Shown here piece after piece: positions 31,946-43,700 of a stretch of 64,000 nt of DNA (its first letter is position 1; each line of letters opens with the position of its first letter). Position numbers and translations under genes: made by a program. The notes beneath the pieces were generated by a model. That model ran no database searches, was not told the origin of the DNA, and saw only the letters and a list, made by a program, of their open reading frames with translations. Origin of the DNA: Hippopus hippopus (lineage: Eukaryota > Mollusca > Bivalvia > Cardiida > Cardiidae); assembly GCA_946811185.2 (NCBI GenBank), contig OX328096.1, positions 65,494,845 to 65,558,844 of the forward strand, written 5' to 3'.

Positions 31946-32394
31946 CATGTATAATAATAACCATGTCTTGACGTTTTACTCTGATACTTGAAAATACATT
32001 CAAATATACTTAGATACCCTCAGATTCTCTGAAATACATGTAGCTGAAATGGTTTGATTTTATTGCTTTCGTATCCCTCATATATACATATCCTAAGGTT
32101 ACTCAAATCTAATAAGAGGCTTGATTTGATATGTATGATTTTTTTTTTTAAATCAGACAAGTTGCTGGAAATGAAAGCTAAGGAAGATAATTTTATGCCA
32201 GAGATTAACTATTTACCCTAAAAAATTGGGGGTTTTCTTGTGCCTCTGCAATGATAGATTTTTAAATCATTCGGAGAAAGGTACAAAAGTTTAGTTTAAA
32301 ACAAATTTAAGTTTTGCCCAAATGTTTTCCAAACGATTACAGAATTTTCCCCCTTTTCTTTCAATCGATTATCAACATGCAATTTCGTTGAAAT

Positions 32395-32970
32395 ATCCCC
32401 CGCCGAAAAATTTACTTGACCGCGTAACTTAAAATTGCTCCCAGTCGGCCATTTTTCATCGAATCAAAATCGGCGGAATGGGTTATTGTAAAGTTACACA
32501 TGTATAAAGTTTCACAAAATTCTGTCCAATGGTATTGGAGATATTCTCCCGGACGGACACACGGACGGAATGACGGACGGAAAACGCTAAAACTATATCC
32601 CTCCGCCTTCGGCGGCACTATCTCCCGCTAGATGGCATTCTACAAATACACATCTATCTAATTTGGACATTCTGGGTACAGAACCGGACTACTTTTCAAA
32701 ACAACAACCGTTACTTTGAATTTCAAAATGAAATAAACGTTTACTCAATAAAACGCTACCTGGTGCGATTCATTCAACTATGATCGGCTAGCATGTAACC
32801 TATGCATCGGCCATTTATTAAAACAGCCTCTACATGCTTGGGTAATAGGCTAATAGCTTCGGTATAAGCCCTACTTTTCCCAGGTATACGGGGATGGGTG
32901 ATGCGTCATAGCAGACAGGTCGAATCTTCGAAGAATATGACATGCGCAGACAACGCCTTCGGCGGGGGAT
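32395..32970. mobile_element. Candidate TIR element with ATCCCCCGCCGAA ends
   Basis: ATCCCCCGCCGAA at left and TTCGGCGGGGGAT at right are a 13-bp inverted pair about 575 bp apart. Inside at 32396-32640 is a CGGACGGACACACGGACGGA stretch and CCGCCTTCGGCGG hairpin of the satellite-element type. Confidence 0.5.
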
Positions 32971-32999
32971 AAAAAGTTGAACCACTCGCAGTACTTTAG

Positions 33000-33440
33000 C
33001 AAGTCTAAAAGTAGCTCACAGGTATAGTTGCTGCCAGTTTCAAAAATGACACTCTTTTTCAGAGTGTTTTCCATTTATTTGATGACTAAATAGGCATAAA
33101 CAGTTACAAGTATTTGTGTCCTAATAAGTGAAAAGATTTACTTTTAATTTGTTTGGACAGTTTTCACAAGTAGATCTAAAACGAGCCTCCAAATCCATGG
33201 GTTTAATATTTAACACTATGAATTTAGGTATGAATTTAACATGTTGGACACATTGTTGGTAAAGGGGATTTTCCTGGTGATTGGACAGTTTCTCATCTTT
33301 TTACAGTATTTTGTATACAATCATGAATGTGTGTAACCTTACTTTGATTTGAAGATTTTAGGCATATTCTAACATTATTCCAGCCATATCATATACCAAG
33401 ATCTGTATAAGGCTACCGGTTTAGAAAATCACGACCCTGA
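33000..33440. other. No recognised feature
   Basis: Intergenic AT-rich DNA between EIF3L and ZDHHC6; nothing supported. Confidence 0.4.
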
Positions 33441-33443
33441 CCA

Positions 33444-33650
33444 GCCCTCATAGCTCAAGTGGTAGAGGGTAGGACTCCTAAAATTCAAGTTTCAGGTCAG
33501 TTGAATGTGTGGGTTCGATTCCCACGGCTGGCAATCTAAAATTACTAACAGTCTTTCGGATGAGACATTAAACCGAGTTCCCGTGTGACCGTGCTATACA
33601 CCGAGCACCTTAAAGAACCGCGTAACTTCGGACAGGAATCGTATATACAC
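33444..33650 (+). repeat. SINE with tRNA-like head and conserved central domain
   Basis: CATAGCTCAAGTGGTAGAGG (A box) and GGGTTCGATTCCCACGGCTG (B box) with an over-long anticodon/variable region, so not a functional tRNA. Followed by TTCGGATGAGACATTAAACC GAG, a domain typical of widespread animal SINEs. Confidence 0.75.
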
Positions 33651-33690
33651 ACATATATATACGATCCTACCCCCCGATTCGGGGACTAGC

Positions 33691-33757
33691 TCCGATGTTA
33701 TTTTTGTGATTGTTTCTCCGCTAGTTGCGGAGACCCAATCACAAAAAATAACATCGG
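33691..33757. repeat. 67 bp inverted repeat
   Basis: TCCGATGTTATTTTTGTGAT and ATCACAAAAAATAACATCGGA around CTCCGCTAGTTGCGGAG. A reverse copy of one arm plus CCCCGATTCGGGGACTAGC occurs at 29561-29630. Confidence 0.85.
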
Positions 33758-33899
33758 ATCAACCCTTCAGACTGAAGGTAATACGATCCCTGCTTACGAT
33801 GAGTTTCGTCCTGTATCCTGCACTATCCCCCGTGACAAAACTTGCAGCTGGGCAACCGGTGGCGAAGATAAACAAACGCTAATTCAATCAATCAAATCA

Positions 33900-34484
33900 C
33901 GTCCCCCCACTCGTCACAACTCGGCTGATTCCGTAGTTACATCAACCGGTCCCCAGAAGTTTGCCGAATCGAATCTCCCGTGACTTTTTTTAACAACTTT
34001 CAGGGACTTCGTCTATAGACTATGGGTAATGATAATAAACGAAAAGATCAGTCAAATAAACAATCGCAATAAAATTACTATTCAATTTATTTGGATATAT
34101 CAATACCAAGAATTATGTCAAAAGCCTGCGCATTCAAGTACTGAACAAAAAAAGAGAGAAAAAGCCGTAGAACTAGCCTTTACTATCTATCAAGCGTCCA
34201 TTTGATCCATTCTTGATCATCAGCTAGAGTTCGGTGAAAAACATTTTGTTTGTGTCGCGAAACTGCATGGAAAGAAATAATTATTAAATCTGAAGATAGT
34301 AACATGCAACGATTTACTTAATTCCATATGTGAAATTCATTCGCCACTGATATAATTTAATCTGCTGTTTATACCAAACATCAGAGAAGGCTTGGACACT
34401 CGGATTGTATCCGGGAGAGTATCCGGAATACTGCTCACAATTTTGTGAATTTAGCGATACTTCAACTATTGTGCTAGATTCAGA
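33900..34484. other. Upstream region of ZDHHC6, no defined element
   Basis: Includes the likely 5' UTR. No clear TATA box was seen before the ATG; GAGAGTATCCGGAATAC at 34416 holds an ETS-like CCGGAA. Confidence 0.35.
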
Positions 34485-34718
34485 ATGCGAATTTTGCAGA
34501 AAGTATGGCAGCTTGTTCACTGGGGCCCAATAATTGCCCTTTCTATAATATTTTTGATATCCCGGATGACAGTGAAATGTAGCTTCATGTATTGGCCTCT
34601 TGACACTCCAGGTGGATTGACTAACTTTATGTTATTTCTAGCTTGGAATATACTTACCCTGTACAATTATTTTCAAGCTGTATTTCAGGGACCAGGCTTT
34701 GTTCCAAACTGGAAACCA
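34485..34718 (+). CDS. ZDHHC6: ZDHHC6 exon 1: start and first two membrane segments
   Basis: Encodes residues 1-78, MRILQKVWQLVHWGPIIALS to GPGFVPNWKP, ending in phase 0 at CCA|GTAAGT. HWGPIIAL, YWPL.T.GG, LYNYF.A.F.GPGFVP and WKP are shared with vertebrate ZDHHC6. The human protein has about seven more residues before the equivalent point; no in-frame upstream methionine was adopted. Confidence 0.92.
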
Positions 34719-37700
34719 GTAAGTGGTTAAAGACATTAGTGTTGACTAGATCTAGTACCTTTTTTTTTTTTTCAAGATTAAAATTTAACCCTTTACCACA
34801 TAGCATCATTTTAGAGTGAATTTAGACTTGTCAACTTTTTAAAGCTTTTGTAGCTGACAACTGCGGCTCAAATGATGAGATGTCCTTGAAAGGGTCCAAA
34901 TCATTGTGGGCGAAGGAGAAAATGCTGATTTCTAGTATTTTCTCCTTTCCCTCAATCTTTTCAAAGCTTTCTTTGACAGGGTTGTTCAAACTTGAGATTA
35001 ACCCTTTCCCAAACAATCCCTGGTTTTTACGGGTCAGGAATAGAAGCCTTTTGAAAACATTGTGGGAAAAGGAGAAAATGCTGGTAACCAGCATTTTCTC
35101 CTTTTCCCACAATGTTTTCTACCCTATCATATAGAAAAATCATCTTTTTAGCAACTGTTAATTTGTCATCTGCAAAATGCTTTCAATTTAGTCTGGTCTA
35201 AAATTGCCGTTTGGGAAAGGGTTAAGGGATAAGTTTCCAGATAACTCTTTGCCACACAATCCTGAGTTTTAAAGACCCAAGCGAAAAGCCTTTTAAAACA
35301 TTGTGGGAAAAGGAGAAAATTCTGCAGCAGTATTTTTTCCTTTTCCCACATTGGTTTCTTCCCTTTTAAAGACAAATCTCATCATTTCAAATACATTTAA
35401 TTTGTCGTTTGCAAATGCTCTCAATTTGGATAAGTCTTTATATTTTGTTATGTAGTAAACAGTTTAACTCTAATTCATGTTGGTTATTTATATTTTATAC
35501 TGTAAAGAGACAAAAGCTACTCTTGACATCAGCCCTACCCACAAAATTGATTATACAGATATTCACCATATTCTATGTGGGATGGTATTTTGGAGTATTT
35601 ATGATAGTCATTGTAACAGGATTCATTTGTCTTGCTGATTATCAATGCTTTTGAAATTTAGTAGGAACGTCTGGCTTGGTTGCGTCTCAAGTGAGTTCTA
35701 AAATTGATTATGTCATGTCAAAAGGTAGGTCAATAGGTTTTAAGCTTTAAAAACCATGTGTGTGCTCTAGACACCACTTTTCAGTCCAATGCTCATGGAA
35801 ATTTGCCGCAGCCAGAATGTTGATGTGGATGATATCTCGGACAAGTTCCAAATATAGATAGGTCAGGCCAAAAAATAGGTCACTGTGACAAATCAATAGA
35901 GCTCACATTTTCATAGGTCAGATTCATATTAAACTAGGTCAGCAGGTCATATCAGAGGAAACCATTGACTGTATTGTATATTATGGTCTTATAGGACTGG
36001 TATTCAGCTCAGGCTAAGGTGAGCAATTTAGGGCTATTATGGTATTTAGGTAGGGATTTTTTTTTTCATTCAGAAACTTTTTGCATGGACCATATACCGA
36101 AATCACACTCGACAGATTTTTTTCCCAATCGTAGCGTAAAAAGTTTAGGGTCGGCAACATTTTCTAGGTAGGGACAGGAAACCTTAAACAAAGATATTTT
36201 TTTTTGATAGGCCTGAGTAATGGCCTTTGTTATTTCACATTTTAGACTTTTGTCCAGAGCATAACTTCCAAAGTATAAAGGCTATTGATTTCATATTACT
36301 GATACAGATAGATCACAATGAGGACAAATGCAGTGGACAAGATCCATAACTCTATATTAGGTATTTTTTGAGTTACTTGTATTGCTGTTTGCCATATGTT
36401 TTTTATGTGTGGGGGCACAATTTCTATAGTATAAAACCTCTTGACTCCAAATTTCAGATACAGATGGATCACATGAAGGATATATGCATTGTACAAGATC
36501 TATAACACTGACTACAGTATTTTTGGAATTATTGCCCTTTGTTAGTTCACATTGTTTGGTTATTGTTTGGAGCATTACCTCCAAAGTATGAAAGCTATTG
36601 ACCACATTCTTTAAATACAGACAAGTCTCATTGAGGAGAAGCACAGTGCACAATAAGTGTATCTGTATCTCTGTCCTTAGCAGTTTGAGTAATCGTCTTT
36701 TTAGCAAGCTTTTGTGATTGTGCTGTGTCAGTTGTCCGTTGTCAGCTGTTACCTTGTGTATACATCTAGAGGCCACATTTTGTGTATCACATATGAGCTC
36801 AGAAATGGGTCATGTCGGGTGGAAAAGTAGGTCATCAAGTCAAATCTTTGGAAAACCTTGTGTACGTGAAAGTACAGGACAAAAAATTGGTCACTAGATC
36901 AAATCCTTGAAAAACCTTTTGAACACTCTAGAGGCCACATTTCAGTTGAATACTCATGAAAATTTGTCAGAATGTTTGTCTTCATTTTATCTTAGACAAG
37001 TTAAACTGGGTTATGTTGCGTCAAAAAGTAGGTCACCAAGTCAAATCTTTGGAAAACCTTGTGTACATGAAAGTGAAATACTCTGGCACAAAAAGTAGGT
37101 CAAATTCTTGAAAAACCTTGTGAACACTCAAGAAGCAACATCTGTCCTCAAGTACTCATGAAAGTTGGTCAGAATGCTTGTCTTGATAATATCTCAGACA
37201 AGTTTGAAAATAGAACATGTCCATTCAAAATGTTGGTCACAAGGTCAAGTTTTTCAAAAAAAAACCTTGTGTATACTCTAGAGGCCACATTTTCAAGCAA
37301 ATGCCCATGAAAGTTAATCAGAATGTTTGTTTGTATAATATCTTGGACATGTTGAAAAATGAGACTAGTCCAGTCAAAGTGTAGGTCACTTGGTCCAGTC
37401 CTTGAAAAACCTTGTGAACACTCTGGAGCCACATTTTCATTCCATTACTCATGAAAGTTCGTAAGAATATTTTTCTTTATGATATCTTTGAAAAGTTTTG
37501 AAATGGGTCAAATCTTTGAAAATTTTATCAACCCAATACTTATGAAATCTCAGAATGTTTGTCTTAAAGATATCTCAGACAAGGTTGAAAACGTGACATG
37601 TCAGGTCAAAAAGTACATAATTGGGTCATATCTTTGAAAAGCTATTTGAACACTGTAGAGGCCATAACTTCAGTCCAATACCCATGAAAATTTATTAGAA

Positions 37701-40700
37701 AGTTTGTCTTTGTATGTCACTTGAGAATGAACATGGATCACGCTAAGTAAATAAGTAGGTTACTAGACTAGGTAAAATCGAAAAAAATTGTGTACTTTAG
37801 ACACATTTTTAGTCCAATACTCATGATAGTTGGTCAGAATGTTTGTCTTGGTTGTATCTCAGTTGCTCAAGGCCTCATTTTCAGTCTAATGCTCCTAACA
37901 GTGTATTTCTTTCCAAACCACTAGCTGCTTTCCCACATAACCATCGTCAAAACAATGGTCAGCGGTGGGGGAGGAATTAATCCTGTCACATTGACTATCA
38001 TCAATCCCCGGAAGGAAATTGGCTGAACCAGGGATCAAACCTACGACCCCCTTTTCTCAAGTCCTGCATGCTACCGACTGAGCTACCAGCGCTTGGCAAC
38101 AGTATGTCAAGATGTTTGTCTTAATGATAATCATGTTAGACAAGTTTGAAAATTGGTCACATTGTGTAAAAAGTAGCTCAAAGATCATTGAAAAAAATTT
38201 TGTACATTCTAGAGGCTGTTATTTTAATCCAATACTCTTGAAAGTTGATCAGAATGTTTGTCTCTGTGATAACTCAGTTGCTAGAGGGCACATTTTCAGC
38301 ACAGTACTTGTGACAGTAACTGTTGGTCAGAATATTGTCTTGATGATAATTAGATAGGTTTGGAAATACATGTACATGAAAGTGACATTAGGTAAAAAAG
38401 TAGGTCAGGTGGACAAATAATTGAAAAACCTAGTATACATTCTAGAGGCCCTATTTTAAATCCAACATCATGAAAGTTAATCAGAATGTTTGTGTGATGA
38501 TACCTCAGACAAGCTCCAAAGCTTGGTATATTAGGTCAAAAAGTATGTCACCAGGAAAAATCTATGTGTACCCTCTTAAATTTTCAGACCAGTGGTTGTG
38601 AAAATTGGTCAAGATGTATGGCTTGTTGATATTTAGGAGTTCCAAACTTGGTTACATAAGACCAAGAAGTAGGTCACATGGACAGGTCTTTTAAAGAGGC
38701 CACATTTTCAGTCCAATGCTCATGACAGTTGGTCAGCATGATTTTGTTGATAATATCTCAGAGGGAAAAAAAAATAAGATACAATTAGTAAAACAAAGTA
38801 GATCACTGGGACAAGTCTGTAAAGGCCACATTTTCACTCTGATGCTCATCAAACTGGTTTAGAATGTTTGTCTTGACGATGCCTTAGGTAAAACTTGGTC
38901 ACTTGGTCATGTCTGAGGAACATTGACTATACTGCATATTGTATTTTAAAAGGTAAATAGGCTCAGATGAGCGATTCAGGGATGTCATGGCCCTCTTATT
39001 TACTTTCACTATTTGTCTTGCCTGGATGAAGTCCAGAGGAGCTATTGCACTACCCCTGGCATTGGCATTGGTGTTAAGATTGGTGTTTAGGATGGCGTTC
39101 ACATTTACTTGAAAGATTTTTAAGAGCTCACAGTCATGCTTGCAAGCCATAATAATGATGGATTAAGTTCATATTTGGCAGGATGATAGGTATAGGTCCA
39201 AAGTTTCATTTCGAAATTTAATGTTTAAGTTTTTGAAGTTCTGCAATTTTTTCAGAACCAGATGTTTGATTTGGTTCATATTCAGTATGATGTTGGATAC
39301 AGGTCAACAGTTTCATTCAGCTATCCCAAGCCTATTGCCAAAAGGTCAGGGTCAAGCTATTACACTTACCCTGGCTTAGGAGTTGGTGCTGGGTCCTCTT
39401 TCTTAGGCTTGGAACCTGTTGGCTCCTGTTTCAAGGCACTGCGAACTCAAACCATTTACTTTTCCAGGCATACTGTGCTGTCTGATGAAAGTTCTTGTTT
39501 TTTGCTTGGAGCACATCTTCCAAAGTATAACTCTTTACCAAATGACAAAAGTTTCAAATTGAAAGCATTTGCAGATGACAGTTTAAATGTGATTGAAAAA
39601 TTGAAATTTGTTTTAGAAAGGGTAGAAAAGATTGTGGAGAAAAAAGGAGAAAATGCTGGTTACCAGCATTTTCTCCCTTTCCCACAATATTTTCAAAAGG
39701 CTTTTTTCTCAGGGTCGTTAAAAGTCGGAATTGGTAAAGAGATAATGAGAGCCATTGACTCAAAACTTCAGTGCCGGTAGATCATTTTTTGTCAGATGTC
39801 ACTTTGATCAGAGGTGGAACCTACTTATTTTTTGTCACCAAGTCAATAGATTGTTTTGTTGTCAATGACAAGGCTCTCAAAGAGCAAAGGGAAGTATTCA
39901 TCCACCTGTGACAGTTCTATCTTTAGCTAACTTGAGCACAAAGTGCTGAAGGTAAGTTTTTTGGATGGTGCTGTGTCCTTTGTCCGTCGTGCGTTGGCCA
40001 GTATCAGCAATTACCTTGTGTGCGCTGTAGCAGCCATATTTTTTATTAAATACTCATGAATGTTTGTCTTGATGATATCTCAGACCAGTTTCAAATTGGG
40101 TCAAATCAGCCAAAAAAGTAGGTCACTGAGTCAAAACTTAGAAAAACATTGTGTGCGCTCTAGAGGCCACATTTTTGTCACCTACTCATGAAAATTAGTC
40201 AAGAGTATTTATCTAGATAATATCTTGGAAAATTTGAAATTGGGTCACTTTGGTCAACAAGAAGGTCACTGGGACAAATCTCTGAAAAACCTTGTGTGCA
40301 CTCTAAAAGCCGCATTTTCAGTAAAATTCTCATAAAAGGTGGGGTTACTCCCATGTCAAGTGATATTACACATACGAAATTTGAAATGAGAAAAAACCTA
40401 ATTCCAATTATGCACACTGTGTATATTTATTAAGTTTTATATCATCACTCCCAGGATCTCTTCAACCTTTTCACTCCTTGATGACGTTTACTCAGGTGAG
40501 CGCTTTAGGGCCAGTGATCCCCTTGCATTTGTTTGTTTCAGAACAATCCTTCCCACTGTAAAATGCTTCAATACTGTGAACTTTGTGAAAGTTATAAAGC
40601 CCCAAGATCTCACCATTGTCGGAAGTGTGACAGGTATGGCATGTGTAATTACACCTTGCAATCTGTTTGCTTTTCAAAATATTAATCCAATACCAAACAA

Positions 40701-43700
40701 TCCCTCGTATTAATGACCCAGGGAAATTGTACTTTTGAAAACATTGTTGGAAAATGAGAAAATGCTGGTAACCAGCATTTTCTCCTTTTCCAACAAGGTT
40801 TTCTAACCTGTTGTCTGCAAATACTTTCAATATGGACCAGTCTAAAATTTTATCATGTGGTAACAGGGTAAAGAAACATATCGCCTTACAATTCTGAATT
40901 CATGTCTAATTGTGGATTCTTAGACTGGCAGTTTGATCTTGATGTCTCAGCCAGTTGAATAGCTAGACATGGAATTCAGACTTACTGGTAACTCTTTACC
41001 ACACATACCCAACTATGGACAACCCTGAGGAAGAAGCCTTTTGAAAACTGGCATCTTCTCCTTTTCCCACAGTGTTTTATACTCTTTCAAAAACAGATTT
41101 TCTCATTTTGAGACGCATTTCACCTGTTGACTGCAAGCGCTGTCAATTCGGACATGTGGTCATTTTTCTCAAGTGGTAAAGAGCTTTTAATGATATTGGG
41201 ATAGTTGCAGAAAATGAGTGATTGATTGATTGATTGATTGACTGAATGGCGTTTTATGCCGCTTTAAACATTATTTCAGTCATATCACGGTGTCTTGCCT
41301 AAGGACACTTCAACGAAAAATCCAGTGGATACAGTGTGGCTGGAACCAGTTCAGGAGTCCTACACTTTACCACTGAGTCAGGCAGGATTCCTCGAAGAAA
41401 ATGAACATGGGTGTATAAGACAGAGCTACAGAAAAATTCACAAACGTATCAAAAACATACAATGTTCAAAATTTCAGACTTGTCTAAATTGAAAGCATAT
41501 GCAGAGGACATATAAGATATTGCTTAAATGCCATGGCTTGTTTTTGAAAAAGTATAAATCATTATTTTCTCTTTTTTCAATAATGTTTTCAAATGCCTTT
41601 TTCCTCAGGTCTTTAAAACAATGCATTGCTGGTTACAAGCTCTTTCTCCTTTTCCCAGATTATTTTCAAAAGCCTTCTTTAAACTCAGGATTTTGTGGTA
41701 AAAGGTTAATCAATTATCAAACAATCCTGTCTTGAAAACAAAGTTTTCTACCCGTATAGAGACAAACTGCATTGTTTGACCGAAATATGATAATTATGTC
41801 ATCGTCAAATGCTTTCAACATAGATATGTTTAGGATTTTTATGATTTCATTAAAAGTTAACGCATTTAACACACTATCATGACTTTTAACGGCCCTGATG
41901 AAGAAGCCTTTTGAAAACATTGTGAGAAAAGGAGAAAATGCTGGTGACCAGCATTTTCTCCTTTTCCCACAATGTTTTCTACCCTGTCAAGGAACAGTTT
42001 CATCCTTTAAGCCACTTTTAAGTTGTCGTCTGCAAATGCTTTTAATTTTAACCAGCCAAACATTTTGTCGTGTGGTAAAAAGTTAAATATTGGATGCCTC
42101 ATTGTGTTGTCTTACACCTTCCTTGATCTCTGTCTGTATATTTCCAGGTGTGTCATGAAGATGGATCATCACTGTCCATGGATAAACACATGCTGTGGCC
42201 ACTTTAACCATTCCTATTTTGTGTACTTCCTGTTCTTTGCGCCTTGTGGCTGTATACATGCCCTATGCATTCTCATTCCCAGTGTTTATAAAGCACTCAA
42301 TTTTGTAAGTTGTTTTAAATCAGTTTTATGACTTTTTTTAGCTTGGCTGTTTTTGAAAAAAACGTTGAGTGATTGCCATAGCCCTGTCGTCGTCTGCATC
42401 TACCTTGTTCTTGTGCAAAAACTTTGACATTTTATTGTATCTATGTTATTTTTGAAGATATTTACTTCAAACTTGGACAAGTTGTCTACTATCAAAAGGG
42501 GAACCCATACAACAAGGGCAGGTAACCGTCAAAGTATTTTTGATACAGTTGTGACCCCTTTTCAAGTTAAAAATTTTATTGAAAATCAAGGAAGTGCAGC
42601 CAAGCGTTGGCACTCACATTCTATGCTCTAGTTTATAATTGATATTGAATCAAGGTATATTCATTTATATTCAGGTAATCTGACAAAATGTTTGCTTACA
42701 TATTGTTTAGGGTCTGAAATGTTGGAATTGTGTGGTTAGCGGTTCAGATTATTTTGTGTATATTTCAGACTTGGTATGTTCATTATGGAGACCGCCATAA
42801 CCTTGTGTATCTAGATATTTTTGGATTTTTACTGTCGTTGTTTGCGGTTGGACTTGCCATAGGTGTTATCATCGCTGTTGGAATGTTATTTATAATACAA
42901 GTAAGTTTTTTCCTATTTTTACAGTGTTCTTATTGACTTCTTATAGATAGATTTTATCACTTTACAACACAGTCTTTAGTTTTTACCCATACCACACAAA
43001 CCTGACTTTTAACGACTCTGAGGGAGAAGGCTTTTGAAAACATTATGGGAAAAGGAGAAAATGCTGGTAACCAGCATTTTCTCCTTTTCCTACATGTTTT
43101 CTACTCTACCAAGCACAAATTTTGCCATTTGGTTGACCGTTAATTTGTCGTCTGCAAATACTTTCAAAATGGATTAGTTGAAATTTTTGTTGTGTGGTAT
43201 AGAGTTAAGGACCCTGAGAAACAGAGCTTTTGAGCTTCTTTCTCTATCAGCAATGCTCAGTTGTGGTCACGCCAGAGATTAAATTCAAGTGACAATGTTA
43301 TCCATATAGTTTTATAGCAAAATTAGGCATACAAGACACAAACTACCCAGAAGATCACATGCAAATGTTGCACGTTGTGAAATTCACCTTGAACTGTGTC
43401 AAGATTTCTTCATTTATCACAATCATTCTATGTGAATACCCATGAAAGCAGCATTATTTACCATGTTTTACAAGCCCCCTGCTTGCTTAAACTTAGTTGA
43501 CATTTCATTTCATTAGTGATAAAGAACTTATTTAGAAATTAGGTATAATTATTGTTAGACCCTTAAATTATTTAGAGTAGTGTATATGAAAGGTTAGAAA
43601 ACCTCGTGGAAAAAGGAGAAAATGCTTGAAACAGTTATAGTTCTCACCATCAATATTCTTTTGCTTTTCAGTTGAAAAGTATCATAAAAAATGAGACCGG

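Noticed and set aside
33444..33540. A functional tRNA gene
   Set aside because: A and B boxes are good but the acceptor stem does not pair properly and the middle is too long; followed by a SINE body.
36357..36776. 139-codon minus-strand ORF
   Set aside because: Covers decayed array units and a HEL 5' end; no recognisable domain.
39262..39780. 172-codon ORF in ZDHHC6 intron 1
   Set aside because: It runs from decayed satellite sequence into an HP230 copy; the second half is the recurrent KGENAGYQHFL repeat peptide.
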